64,000 bases of DNA. Source: Amyelois transitella. Taxonomy: Eukaryota > Arthropoda > Insecta > Lepidoptera > Pyralidae. Under the pieces are notes generated by a model. That model did not search any database. It was not told the origin of the DNA and was given only the letters and a program-made list of their open reading frames with translations. Of the stretch, positions 33,602-45,373 are shown in pieces. Made by a program: the position numbers and the translations under genes. The stretch is taken from NCBI RefSeq assembly GCF_032362555.1, contig NC_083510.1:27501-91500 (forward strand). Reading direction: 5' to 3'. Position 1 is the stretch's first letter. Each line of letters starts with the position of its first letter.

Positions 33602-33779
33602 GTAAAAAAATAAAGAAATAAGAAATTTTATTAGATTGAATTTATTTTGTATTTAACTAACGACCCCCCAGCCTTGCCCGAGTAGCATTTATAGATATTA
33701 AGCTTTCTCAGAAAACCCTCTTTCCAACATTTCAAACAAATAAATCAGAAAATAAGCAAAATATTATATGTAGTGAAGA

Positions 33780-33946
33780 TTACATACAAACATCACTTTA
33801 CCCCGTAAGGACGGGGTTGACAGAGCCAAGAATCTTATAAATACTAGGCGATGCTCAGCTGTGTGGGTAAATGATAGAATTGAGATTGAAATAGTGACAG
33901 GCTGCTGGACTAAAAGAAGAATCCCAAATGTATTAGCCTGCGTTTG
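33780..33946 (-). mobile_element. SINE-like element (TATG-tail family), degraded copy
   Basis: Minus-strand copy with ACAGAGCCAAGAATCTTATA, GATAGAATTGAGATTGAAAT and AAAAGAAGAATCCCAAAT. Confidence 0.78.
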
Positions 33947-34194
33947 TGTTACGCCTAAGCCACTGAACCTATTTTGATGAAATTTGGTACAGAGATTGAG
34001 TTGACTCTAAGGAAAAGCAAAGGCTTCTTTTATTTTATTTTACATTCAATTACTAAGCTTCGATGTAAATCTAAAAGAATTACTTAGTAGCAGAACCAGT
34101 GGCGGATTAACACATTCGCCGCCAGTAGGCTTTTCAAATTTTGCCGCCCCTTGTCGAGAAAATAAAGATGGAGGTTAAATGTCAAATTTTATCT

Positions 34195-34535
34195 ATACCT
34201 ACATATAATAAAACAGTTAAAATATTTTGTCTGTACATTTAGTATTTTTGACTGAAATGGATAGAGGGACACTTAGAATGAATAATAGAAAGGATTTTTT
34301 TTAAATTTCTTGTCTGTCTGTCTGTAGGTATGTATGATCACGATTATTTCCGAAAGTACTGAACCGATTTACTTAAAACTTTCACCAGTTGCTTTGTTTT
34401 AACTCAGAAAAACATTTAAACTTTGTTTCATCAAAATCGGTTCACAAAAAAAGTTATCGACATTTGAATCAACTCAAGGCATGAGTTTGCCTGCAAATAA
34501 GCTACGAAATTTAATTATTTTTAAGAGGTTCTTTT
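34195..34535 (-). mobile_element. RTE-type fragment inside the hAT element
   Basis: Contains TTTTGTCTGTACATTTAGTA, TGTCTGTCTGTCTGTA, ACTGAACCGATTTACTTAAA and AAGGCATGAGTTTGCCTGCA. The last block recurs at 56650. Confidence 0.7.
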
Positions 34536-34538
34536 AAA

Positions 34539-34705
34539 AGGGATTCTTTTTTAGGCGATGGGCGAGCAACCTATCACTATTTGAATCTCAATTCTATCAT
34601 TTAGCCAAATAGCTGAACATGGCCATTCAGTCTTTTCAAGCCTGTTGGCTCTGTCTACCCCGCAAGGGATATAGACGTGACCGTATGTACCTATGTAGTC
34701 TACTT
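34539..34705 (+). mobile_element. SINE-like element (TATG-tail family)
   Basis: Plus-strand 3' two thirds: TTCTTTTTTAGGCGATGGGC, GTCTTTTCAAGCCTGTTGGC, CCCCGCAAGGGATATAGACG, then a decayed TATG tail. Nested in the hAT element. Confidence 0.82.
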
Positions 34706-34724
34706 TAATTTTGACACCACCGAA

Positions 34725-34860
34725 AACGGCCTCGATGGTCCAATGGTTAGCCCGTGAGACTGTGAAGTTGGCGGTCCAAGTTCGAGCCACAACAAAAACA
34801 AGTTTAATTGGTGTTGAGTAAGTAGTTTACCTATATAAAAAAAAAAATAGAAATCAAAAT
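34725..34860 (+). mobile_element. tRNA-derived SINE
   Basis: The head resembles a tRNA: GGTCCAATGGTTAG gives an A-box-like TGGTCCAATGG, and AAGTTCGAGCC about 50 bases on fits the B box. An A-rich tail ends near 34850. It is a different SINE from the TATG-tail family, and not a functional tRNA gene since no folded anticodon arm or T-run is evident. Confidence 0.65.
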
Positions 34861-34864
34861 TACT

Positions 34865-35029
34865 TCATCAATAAAACGGTAAGAATATTTTGTCTGTACA
34901 TTTAATATATTGACTGAAACGGATAGGGAATTCTTTCTTTACATTTTTTTGTCTGTCTGTCTGTATCTGACTGTACGATTAGATTCAACTCGAAATTTAC
35001 GCGTACGAAGTCGCGGGCAACAGCTAGTA
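34865..35029 (-). mobile_element. RTE-type fragment inside the hAT element (second copy)
   Basis: Repeats TTTTGTCTGTACATTTAATA and ends AAGTCGCGGGCAACAGCTAG on plus, the complement of the family's start motif. Confidence 0.75.
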
Positions 35030-35509
35030 ATCAATAAACAAAAAAAAATATAGATAGGTAGGTACTTAGGTAGATACATGAAAATATTTAGGTATTCGTA
35101 CCTATGTAAAATAAAATTTTCGGGCTGAATTTGCCGCCCCCTCAAATAGGTATGCCGGCTAGGTTCAGCCTACTCAGCCCGCTGGTAAATCCGCCGCTGA
35201 GCAGAACGAAGCACGACTGTAGCTGCAGGGATGCACTCGTCTCCACCCCCTTTGACTCGAATAAGTACCTAATTTCTTATTTCCACACATAAGAGTACCT
35301 ACCCACATGCAGCGTGCCGTTGACTTCGTACGACCTGGGACCTCGGACAAACTATTAGGTATACCTATTCGACCAAAACCAGTGCTGCGTGCGGCGACTA
35401 GCGATTAGCGAGCACCTGATTGTCAGTGTTGCTAGCCATACAAAAAACTTTATAAAAAGTAAGTTGGTACCTACTTAGATATTTTTAAAGGTTTTCTTCT
35501 TTTATTAGT

Positions 35510-35745
35510 AGGTAGGTCGGAGTGGGAAGACCTAGGCGAACGTAGATATCTTGATCAAATTAAGGACGTCCTGGTAAAGGGTCAGGTCAAAAGTAGGTAT
35601 CTTCCCGAAACCGCCGAGCTTGCATGAAGAGAGTTATGAATGTGGATGAAGCGAAGTATGCAGAGATTGTGGCAAGTGGAAAGAGGTAGTCTCTGCCTAC
35701 ACCTCCGGGAAAGAGGCGTGATTTTATGTAGGTACCTATGTATGT
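35510..35745 (+). mobile_element. RTE-like LINE 3' end fragment
   Basis: Plus-strand copy of the last part of the LINE at 53.7 kb: GGAGTGGGAAGACCTAGGCG, ATCAAATTAAGGACGTCCTG, then TCCGGGAAAGAGGCGTGATT and a TATG-like tail. It contains small insertions of GTAGGTA type. Confidence 0.88.
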
Positions 35746-35794
35746 ATTAGTAGGTAGATACTTACTAATATTTTATTTATCAATTTTATAATTT

Positions 35795-36115
35795 ACTAGC
35801 TGTGCCCGCGACTTCGTCCGCATGGTATATTGTTTAGAATGGAATATTTTGGGCATCATTGAAGCCCTCAAGGATGAATCCTTTTCCCCATTTTTTTCAC
35901 ATTTTCCATTATTTCTTCGCTCCTAATAGTGACAGCGTTATGTTATACCTACCTACCTATAGGTAGCCTAAAGCCTTCCTCGATTAAATGGTCTATTCAA
36001 CACAAAAAGTATTTTTCCATTCGAACCAGTATAGGAGTAGGTACCTAGTTAGTGAGATGAGTTGCGTTCAAACAAACAAACAAACTCTTCAGCTTTATAA
36101 TATTGGTAGGTATAG
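35795..36115 (+). mobile_element. RTE-type LINE/SINE copy
   Basis: Starts ACTAGCTGTGCCCGCGACTT, contains GGGCATCATTGAAGCCCTCA and ends CAAACTCTTCAGCTTTATAA. Related copies lie at 37907-38160 and 52890-53165. Confidence 0.8.
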
Positions 36116-36934
36116 ATTGTGTTAAAAATTTGTGATCAATTATCAGTTAGGTACATAGGGCGGAACGTAAGTACCTACCTACTTATTTATAACGTTTTCC
36201 TAGTGCTTGACAAATATTATCACCAGTCACCTCGAGGTGCGTGCGCCGGTGAACGACAGGTGTAGCTCCGGTCGGTGCGACGTGCGACTGAGGGCGGACG
36301 ACGTCGGCGGCACGCTGTGCGCGCCCTTATGTGTAGAGAGGATGATGCTCTAGAAAAACTCGTTATTTAGGTACTTAAGTTCTTTCCTGGTTTTTAATGA
36401 GTACCTACCTAATTAAGAAGGACCCTTAACACTTATCTACCTACCTAGGTATAGTAGGTACCTACTTAGGTAGGTACCTATAGGTATTCATTGCTTCTGT
36501 GAAAACAATACCTATAGGTACTTACTTACCAAGGTAGGCAGTAGGCACCTATTACCTGACCAAGTTTTTCTTTTTTAAATTCAATAGGTCCTAGTGCTTG
36601 GATCAAACAGAAATTTCAAGCGGTTCAGGTAGATTAGGTAAGAGCCCTAGTTGAATCATTACGCTCTACCTGAGGGAGAACAACGCCGGGTGCAACGGCA
36701 GGTGTAGGTACCTACTTACCTATGCTTATGAATGGTAGACATAATAAGTATTTATTGGTACCTATATCTAGGAATACTAACCTACTTACTACCTAGGTAG
36801 GTAGGTAGTAGATATTCCTAGTTACAAAAACGCTTACCAACAACCTACAAATTTACTACTTAGTACTTCATTGCAATATTTGTGGTTAGCAAAATAAATA
36901 ATTTTGTAGTGGTCCAATACATGTGGATGGTATT

Positions 36935-37246
36935 GGCGTGTGGGCGGGGCCCCTGATGAGAGGCGCGGCCGGCGCGGTGCAGCGGGGCGCGGGGGGCAGG
37001 GGCGGCGCCGACCAATGGAGGCCCGGGGCGAGGCGGCAGTAGCACGCGGCGCGTTGCTCTGAGCGGGTGTCTAGTGTGTGAGTGGCCGTGGCCCGCGGAG
37101 ACCCGTGCCTCGCGAGTGTAGTGCTCCAGTGTGACACCTTGCTATAGTGGTGTGAGTGCCGTGATATTGTGTGACATACACTTTTTCTGGATTGCTCTCG
37201 TCGCCCGCTGTGGAAACTTTAGTGGAGGTCCTATGAACAAGTGCAG
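36935..37246 (+). promoter_or_regulatory. vg: GC-rich promoter and non-coding first exon of vestigial (inferred)
   Basis: A GC-rich island (about 36935-37130) leads into a stretch ending at a strong donor, GTGCAG/GTAGGT, at 37246. Spliced to the acceptor at 45538/45539 it would supply the vestigial 5' UTR across an 8.3-kb intron. The transcription start is not fixed; I see no TATA box at a fitting place. A short upstream ORF (ATG at 37233) would end five codons later just after the splice junction. Confidence 0.5.
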
Positions 37247-37906
37247 GTAGGTAAACTATAGGTATAAGTAGGTACTATGTTACTTAACTACGTCATATGT
37301 TTTTGTTTGGTAATAGGTACTCAGGTACAGTAGCTCCATCCAATAATATGTGATAGTGGCACGGCCACGAAGAAATCTGATTCTGATACATATTCCTGTT
37401 TCCTGAATAGGTAGGTAGATACCTACTTACCTAGATTAATAAACTCTTAATTGCACCACTTAAGAATAAAACATACAAGACAGCACAAAAGAGACAGAAA
37501 TGGTATCAAGGCCTACTTATTGTTAATGCAATCTCTTCCAGTCAGTAGGTAAATTGGCTTTAAAGATATAATGAATTATAGTTCTACAAACTAAGGACGA
37601 AATCGAGTCTGATTTTGGCTCGACACTTTTTATTCATTCTGGTTACGAAATTTAGTCTAGTAACAAGAATACAAGCGTCTCTTAGCTTATCTTAAAGGGA
37701 GCAGTCAAAATATTGAATTGTTTTCGATTTATGGCCATTTAAAGAAAATCAAGCAACAGGAAACTGAGAATGCTTCCAGGAAAATGTGAAAAACTATGGA
37801 ACTCAATCAAAATCAACGTATATTCATAAATTATTTATGTCACAAATTAAATTTGCTTCTTAACATCAATTTGTTATAATTTAGGTATTAAGTAGGTATC
37901 TATTAG

Positions 37907-38160
37907 ATACTAGCTGTGTCCGCGTAGAATAGCTATTTTGGGCATTATTGAAGCCCTCAAGGAGAATAATTTTCCCCGTATATTTCACATTTACCATTAG
38001 GTATTTATTTGCTACTCATAGTTGCAGCGTGATGTTATATAGCCTGAAGTCTACCTCGATTAATGGTCTATTCAACGCAAAAAGAATTTTGCAATTAGAA
38101 CCAGTAGTTCCTGGGATTAGCGCGTTCAAACAAACAAACTCTTCAGCTTTATTTAGTAAT
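37907..38160 (+). mobile_element. RTE-type LINE/SINE copy
   Basis: ACTAGCTGTGTCCGCGTAGA, GGGCATTATTGAAGCCCTCA and CAAACTCTTCAGCTTTATTT mark it as a sibling of the 35795 copy. Confidence 0.78.
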
Positions 38161-39207
38161 CATCTCTTTTTTTTATTTTTTGCTGCACACTAGCAGTAGG
38201 TACCTACCTCTAAAAAATGTTCTTGTTTTTTACCTTTTTTTTGATCTTTTTTTTGTTTTGAAGGGCTTGGGGATATACCTATCTGGGAAAACAGTGCTTA
38301 CATCAATTTGCAAATCAGGCATGGTAGCTAAAATTTCTGTATTTTCCAAATTTTACATAAGATAAATGGTCATGTCATCAGGCTGATCTCTAGATTCTGT
38401 CTCACTTTCATAGACGTCTTTAAAAAATTGTCTTGGTATTGCAGGGTATTTGAGTAGGATTATCCGATAATGTTCACACATAATAAACAAACCTCTCACA
38501 AAAACAACTAAAGGATTTCATTTTTATCTTTCGTGGCATGAAGGCACTGCCCTGTACTTGGTGGACTTTGAGTGTGCCATTAAAAGCGATAAAATTCTGC
38601 TGATCGCCAGAAATTGTTATTTTCATGTCATCAATTTCGCTTTTAGTGACGATAGAAAGAAAATTTAAATGACACCACAGATCTCAGATAGGTTAGTTAC
38701 ATCACCTCCATGTGCTACAACATCTTTTGCACACTGTTCTATCCTATCTGGAGCTCCTTTGCCATGGCCTGCTTCAGGGTGATTCCAAGTCCAATTAATT
38801 TTATATGCTAGCGTAAAGAACATAATATTGTTCCGATAGGTATTGTGTTACTGGACCATCAGTCAAGAAATGGATGGTTTCTATTTCCATTGGTAATATT
38901 CTAGTATCGGCCCTAAATGGACCCAAAAAGATTAAATATTATGACTTTACGATACAGTGTAATATGATCTTGTAGATCCCTTCAAATACACAACTACTTA
39001 GGTAGGTATATGAAGTGAGAGCTGTGTGCGAGATCCTACAAAATGCAAAGACTGAATTTTCTTCGTTGTATTTTGTACTGAAAGTTAGTCAAATGATAAA
39101 TTACATTAGGTACATATGTATCTACTTGTAGGTATCGTAGATTAATATTTACAGGTGAAAATTGTGAATTATCTTTAACAGAAACATATTTTTTTTACGA
39201 TCGTCTT

Positions 39208-39300
39208 AGGATCCTGGATGGTTCTCAGTATCCTCTCAGAGTCTCAATTTCGCAGGATCCTGAGAACAGGAGTTCCTCAGGAGGAACCTGAGATTTCTTG
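39208..39300. repeat. palindrome-rich segment with AGGATCCT repeats
   Basis: AGGATCCT occurs twice here and again at about 39887, together with GGTTCTCAG / CTGAGAAC and GTTCCTCAGGAGGAAC pairings. The segment can fold into several alternative stems. Confidence 0.6.
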
Positions 39301-39391
39301 TATTAAAAAATCACATAAATGTTATAGGTACCATTTAACAAAAACTAAGCAGGACTAAGCTTCGTGTTAGCAACTTACGTATCAAAATTTT

Positions 39392-39439
39392 ATTAAATAA
39401 TATGAGTAATTATTATACAGATTACTCATATTATTTAAT
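39392..39439. repeat. perfect 19-bp inverted repeat (hairpin)
   Basis: ATTAAATAATATGAGTAAT, 10-base loop, then its exact complement. Confidence 0.92.
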
Positions 39440-39799
39440 GAATACGTAAACAAATATCTTACCAGGATTCTGTGAGCTCGACTGAATATAGCACCACTTC
39501 CCTGACTGACTACGCTGGGCAGACAAAACACCGCGCTATGTGTGAATGAATATATGATTTTCGTTGTCTCTTTAGTAGGTAGGTACTTACAATTGACTCG
39601 GGGGAACAGCGATATTGCAGGACAAAAAGCCTAGCGAATATTTGTAACTTTTACATTGAACAGGCTCCTGATATGAAATAAGGGGAACAAAATATAGACA
39701 CGATTTTTAACTATGTTTTTGAGATAAATAGATAATAATGATTGTATCTAGCAAAAAGAAAAATTATTAATTTAGGTTTTATTTATGACCTTGACCTTA

Positions 39800-39854
39800 C
39801 AAAGTGCGCCGTGAATTCGTGACTTCTACAGTCACGAAATCACGACGCACTTTG
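39800..39854. repeat. 24-bp inverted repeat (hairpin), two mismatches
   Basis: CAAAGTGCGCCGTGAATTCG and four further bases pair with the block ending CGACGCACTTTG across a 7-base loop, 22 of 24 positions matching. Confidence 0.9.
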
Positions 39855-40409
39855 TTTCTACTAAAATTTGTTCGAGGGACACGTCAGGATCCTGATCGGT
39901 ACTTCGATAATGATTTCGTTCAAAAAATAACTGAAAAACAATATTATATTTAGAGGCCAGCTAGAAACAGTTACCAATAACAGTATGCCGTACAAATAAA
40001 ATAGTTTTATAACAATTTGACTGATCCGTCGAAAATTCCGTAGTTTGTAGAACTACCCAGGTAGAATTCCCTTGACATGAGACTAAAACAAATACTTATT
40101 ATAAACGCTGTAAAGTTCATACACTACAACGCGTACGGAGTAGGTAGGTACTTTAAGTGGGTACCTACGTATTACCTTATCTTATAAGTACTTACACAAC
40201 GTACGTCCAAAACTCATACACGTGCTTTTGTAATATACTTACTTAGTTATATTAATAATCGCACTAAGCATTTATATCCAACACTTACCTACCTCCCGCA
40301 ATAGTTTTTTTTGCAATCTGAGATCAATCAATCTCAAAACGGGCGGATCTTTTTTTTCAATGGAAAAATGTGAGAAACCTACACATTCAGACAACAGAAT
40401 GTCTCACAA

Positions 40410-40590
40410 TGATCCCATACGCTTTTGGTTACCCTGCAAAGATTGCGGAGGTCAGATGGGAGTCGCTTCATGTAAAATCCCGACTCGCCCAATTCAGGAT
40501 CCATGGTCAAAGGGTTTACCCTAGGCCACTCCAAAGTGGTGAGGATATATCCGGGACTTCTTATAGCCAGAAAGAAGAAGAAGAATTGAA
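40410..40590 (+). repeat. dispersed repeat with GAAGAA tail
   Basis: GAGGTCAGATGGGAGTCGCT, CCGACTCGCCCAATTCAGGA and CCACTCCAAAGTGGTGAGGA followed by AGAAAGAAGAAGAAG resemble a lepidopteran LINE 3' UTR or SINE. No second copy is seen in the window. Confidence 0.5.
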
Positions 40591-41224
40591 ATGGCATAGG
40601 TAATGAGGCCGTCTTGCAAAACACACCTAAAATAGAATTCAGAAATAAGATGCAATTTACCTATAAACGTTATGGTGATCGACTGTGATGTAGGTACTAA
40701 AAATATCAATTAGATATCATCTTAATAAATATTTAAAAGGTACCTACCTAAGTATATAAGTACGTGGCAAATTACACACATATGGTTAGCCTCGAAGTAC
40801 CTAAGTCCGAAACTTGTGTGACGAAAACTACTTACTCAACGAACACTATATTTTATACTTATATAGATAAACATGGAAATCCCAGGCAAATCAGAAAAAG
40901 TTGGTTTGTTGTTGTTGCCCGTCGCTTCGCTCAGACATTGTTGTTAGACGCAAGTCCTACCTAGACAGTTTTTGCCTGTGGGAAAGGTATAAGGTTATAA
41001 GATACTTAGGTACTTATGTTCTTCTCAGTAGGTATTCCTAAAAGCTTAGGCATGCTTTGGATAGTTTTTGCCCGCGGATTCGTATGCACCTGATTTTTTC
41101 CTCCCGTGTTAAAATCTTACAAAAGTTGTTCAATAGATATGATGGGCGAAAAAAATGGCTGGATCATTTGATGTGGAAGCCAAAGGGGCCAGCTGCTCTG
41201 TAATAGGTAGGTACGTTTGGAAAT

Positions 41225-41304
41225 TTGAGTAAATTGAATAACCTTATTCTACCACGTATGTATTTCCAAAAACACGCAAACGGAGTTGCGGGCAACAGCT
41301 AGTG
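41225..41304 (-). mobile_element. RTE-type LINE/SINE 3' fragment
   Basis: Ends on plus with CGGAGTTGCGGGCAACAGCT, the complement of the family's start motif, preceded by TTGAATAACCTTATTCTACC as in the copy at 33250-33601. Confidence 0.7.
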
Positions 41305-41992
41305 TGTGATTTTATTCAATAGAGACTGCTGTGTGTTTTTGTCTTGTTGATATCGATAAAACAAAGTATAAATTCTAGATACCTAATATATATCTAATAC
41401 AGTAGGTACCGTACAGACATTTAATTTTTACTGTGTTATCATAGGTATGTAGACATGTAGGTAGGTATATTATTTGCAATTTTTTTTAATACCTATTATT
41501 ATTGAATAGTATTTTAATTTTTATTTCGTAATAAAAATAAAATCAAATATAATAATGTTTTATTTACATTTGTGGTAGATTACTATTATCTATCACAGAA
41601 GTGCCCCGCCAAGACGAGCCAAACGATGCGCAAGGGCACTACCCATAACTTTCTCGAAAGGTTTTGTGGTTTTTTGAACCCTCATAATTTTGGTTTGGAG
41701 GTGCTAAATAGTTAAACATGTTTTAAGATAGGATGCCATCAGTAAAAACAATAAACATGCAAAGTTTGAATATAGTAGCTATTAGGTAGGCACTATTTAC
41801 AAATAGGTAAACTAACATTGACTCATTGATGATCATCTAAATTTAAGGGTACCTACTTCCTGAAATCATAGGAAGCTGTAATTTGGTAAGTTGGCTAATA
41901 TTACTTCCTACTACAGAAACAACAAAAAATATTATACCTATAGAAACTTGACTAACCCTAAGTTATACCCTGGGATAACTTTGGTTAACTGG

Positions 41993-42240
41993 GTGCAGTG
42001 TGGTTCCCGGCACCAATTAAAAAAATGGGACCACTCCTCTTCCCCATGCATGTCGTAAAAGACGACTAGGGGATAAACTTGGGATTCTCCTTTTAGGCGA
42101 TGGGCTAGCGATTTGTCACTATTTGAATCTCAATTCTATCATCAAGCCAAAAAGCTGAATGTGGCCTATCTGTCTTTTCAAGACTGTTGGCTCAGTCTAC
42201 CCCGCAGGTGATATAGGCGTGACTATATGTACCTATGTAT
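41993..42240 (+). mobile_element. SINE-like element (TATG-tail family), near full length
   Basis: GTGCAGTGTGGTTCCCGGCA at the head, TTTTAGGCGATGGGCTAGCG in the middle, and GACTGTTGGCTCAGTCTACC with a GGCGTGACTATATGTA end. Confidence 0.88.
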
Positions 42241-42339
42241 CCGCTCGAAATAAGAGGTGGAAGTTTATATGAGACTTGCATTACAGTCTGCACTGCACTA
42301 GATATCTACACTTCTACTCTTATCTATACATATAATATA

Positions 42340-42522
42340 CCTAACAGTAAAAATATTTTGTCTGTACTGATAGATATTTTTTTTTACATTTTTTGTCTGT
42401 GTATCTGACTGTATGATCACGCTTATCTCCAAAAGTTTTAAACCGATTTAATTACAACCTTTTCCAATTGTATATTCAACTCGAAATTTACGCGGACGAA
42501 GTCGCGGGCAACAGCTAGTATT
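42340..42522 (-). mobile_element. RTE-type LINE/SINE 3' fragment
   Basis: AAAATATTTTGTCTGTACTG and CGCGGACGAAGTCGCGGGCA are diagnostic; CAACAGCTAG closes it. Confidence 0.8.
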
Positions 42523-44464
42523 ATAAAAAGGAAAACCTTGTTTGTATGTTTGTTTGTTTTTACCTAATGAATAAGCTCAAAAACTTATGGACCAATTTTT
42601 TAAATTCTTTCACAAAAGGTAGGTACATTATCGACGAGTACCTAACATAGGCCATATCTTATCTTGGAAATAATAGGGTGCCGTAAGATATTTGGATTTT
42701 TCAGACACAAGGTGTAAAAAAACAATCAAAAATCATTGATGTTGCTGATAAGATGCTTAGGTACTGCCTAAACTATAAAAAAAAGAACCATAAAATGTGG
42801 TAATTAATTGAAGATCTTATAAATATTAGGTAAATACCTAACTGTCTCTGTCGAGGGAGGCACAACAACCATTTTTTTTAATTTAAAATCTAGAATTGTT
42901 TTTAACTACATTTAATCGCGTTTATTTTACTTGTGCTATGTATCAAATAAATTATTTCATCACCAAGTAGGTACAGTTTATGAAGATAATATTTGGTCTT
43001 TAAGTGATTAAAATTTTGAAGTACTAATGGCGAAATTAAATTTTGCATCAGTAACCGACATCCACGCGGGCCGAGCCGTAAATTAATAAAATGGTGCCGT
43101 GTGACTCGCTAATAAAATGGACCACTCCATTTCTTGCCCATGGATGTGGTAAATGGCGACTAAGGGAATAGTGGCACATTCATCTAGTGCAAACTTCCAT
43201 CCAGATAGTATGGTGGATAGGAGAAAACATACTGTGTGCCTTGCAATGTTTTCACGTGCAGGTTGTAAAAGCCAATCGAAGGAATGTGGGATTTTTTGTC
43301 ATGGCCGTTCGTATGAAATATTCGCATTCGTATCATCCTTGGTCTACATTTCGAATGAATTAGGTTACTGTTCCAAATCAAATGTTGCTTTGCTGTTAAT
43401 GTTACTTTCAAAAATAAATGAAATCCCACAAAACTATTTTCAGAAAAAATTGTACCAAGACGAGTCTTCCCTGAGAAAGTTTCGGATCTCATGTAGAGCC
43501 AAGATTTTTGAACCAGGCGCCCTACCGTTACGGGGCCAACCTCACAAACTATACTTACTTTAGCCAAATCGTTTGGCTGGCCGTTTGTTTTCACACACTG
43601 AGCGAATGCCTTTGAAACCTTCGTGTCATAACGACGTTAGCAAAACGGCGAAAATGATTTTAATGATAAGTATATGCAATAGGTATGGTTGAATGTTTAA
43701 AAATCTATTTTCGCTTAGTTTGTTTTCAAAAACGGCAATTATTATTTTAACACGCACGCCTTACCACTTTTATTTTTATTTTATTTACTAGAGAGTGCCC
43801 GCGACTCCTTCCGCGCAAACTTTTAAAGACTGTTGGCTCTGTCTACCCCGCAAGGGATATAGACGTGACTATATGTATGTATAATATATGTAGGTACCTA
43901 TGTACGATTCAAGTACCTACTCACCTATTAGGTATTACCACCTTTTAGCTTAGCTATGTTCCTTTTTATAAGACAATCATAATGATACTGTAGCGACATG
44001 CAAACTTGCTGAATTGCATTTTTATGTAGAGCGACTGGCGATCGAATCCCCTCCGTTCCCAGTCGTCTCGTGAACTTTAACGGTTACGCACATATATGTA
44101 TTATAAATTATTCCATTGGCAATAAATCTATCAGGAAGTTATTCGTTACACTCCCTAAGCCCCACCAGCACACCCGACAATACAATATGATATGCAATGA
44201 AGAAATTGAAATGTACTTACCTACTTACACTTAGTTGGAAAATAAATGAATATGAATAGGTCTCTACATATCTGCGTATATTGTAGGTACGCTCAAAAAC
44301 AAATTCTGTAATAATACAATACTTACCTAAATGTGTCAACAAACAGGCAAATCAATATTAATTATTATTTATTATGTCGTTTAACAAACAAAAATACCAA
44401 CATAGTAAAATGATTTCTTAGAAATATAATTCTTTAATTTCTGTGCAATCATTTAACTTAGTAA

Positions 44465-44625
44465 GAACTTACGTCGGGTCGGGCCACATGCAGTAGGCCA
44501 ATGCAGCAGTTTCTCAAAGTGAAGCGAGCACGCCACTGCTGGCTGCTGGGTGCGCCTGCGCCGCTCTGAATACGACACACAAACCACCGCACTATTGCAG
44601 TGTCGGAGACCCACGAAACAATCAA
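44465..44625 (-). other. GC-rich block, possible antisense first exon
   Basis: A 160-bp GC-rich island inside AT-rich intron. On minus it ends CCCGACCCGAC/GTAAGT, a strong splice donor. There is no good coding potential. It could be an antisense promoter/exon or a regulatory element. Confidence 0.3.
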
Positions 44626-45250
44626 TAAGCTAAAAAGTAAAAAAGTTTTTTTTACACATTGAATATATTTTACATATAAACAAAAATTTGGCGATTTGAG
44701 TTATGCCTGTATAAATAATAATTGCCGTTTTTGAAAATAAATAAAAATAAAAGTGACTAATAAAATGTTAACGCAATGAAAAAGTTGTTATGTCTAAATC
44801 TAAAACCTTGATGTTTTATTTTCGAAACATGTATGTAGGTATGTGTGATTTGAATTATTTGGAACGAAAAAATATTACATCCGACTTCAATTCAATTCAA
44901 AAATTATTTATCATCGCACACAAACTTACACAAATACTTAGATACATGATTATAAGTAGGATACCGAGTAAGTAAGAAGTATACCTAAGTAAAAAGAAAA
45001 TGCTGCACTGACTGACGCTTTGGAAGCGGCAGTAAACTAAGCATTCATAGCTTCTCATATTTACAGCCACAGATGGCGACACAATCGTTTTCCATAAGAG
45101 TTAATGCGAAAACAAGCAGTTCCATATTTTTTGATGATAATACTTGTGTAGGTATTACATTATTTATTCCTTAAATGTAATTGTCAAGTTATAATAATTG
45201 ATTTTGGTATGCATTTGACGTTCATTATGCTTATGAATAAAACAATTACT

Positions 45251-45294
45251 CTGCATCGCGCAAGTGAAATTTTTATGACAGCTAAGTATATATA
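45251..45294 (+). promoter_or_regulatory. U6 promoter (PSE and TATA), first copy
   Basis: The CTGCATCGCGCAAGTGAAAT block at 45251-45277 is shared with the second U6 gene and sits at about -66 to -40, where a proximal sequence element is expected. TATATATA at 45287-45294 is at -30 to -23. Confidence 0.85.
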
Positions 45295-45316
45295 GTGTTG
45301 TTTCAGCAATTCAATC

Positions 45317-45333
45317 GTACTTGCTTCGGCAGT

Positions 45334-45373
<40 letters not shown>

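Larger units (their letters stand above)
34097..35199. mobile_element. non-autonomous hAT DNA transposon with nested insertions
   Basis: Terminal inverted repeats CAGTGGCGGATT (left) and AATCCGCCGCTG (right) are flanked by an exact 8-bp duplication AGCAGAAC (34089-34096 and 35200-35207), the hAT signature. Inner ends also pair loosely (GTAGGC near the left, its complement near the right). No transposase is present. The interior was later invaded by RTE-type pieces, a TATG-tail SINE and a tRNA-derived SINE. Confidence 0.88.
32800..36930. other. 4.1-kb repeat-rich intergenic region upstream of vestigial
   Basis: No gene is seen. It is filled by RTE-type fragments, SINE copies, a hAT element with nested insertions and a LINE 3' end. 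Two short GC-rich islands occur at about 36230-36330 and 36665-36710; both contain a G-x-CGGCAGGTGTAG-like motif. From about 35 kb onward the sequence is dense in TAGGTA/TACCTA words. Confidence 0.65.

Noticed and set aside
34725-34800. Possible tRNA gene
   Set aside because: A-box and B-box-like words are present, but no complete cloverleaf or terminator is seen, and an A-rich tail follows; a SINE head fits better.
43153-43594. 136-codon frames on both strands
   Set aside because: Overlapping frames of equal length on opposite strands in AT-rich intron with a SINE fragment at the start; no motif or splice support.
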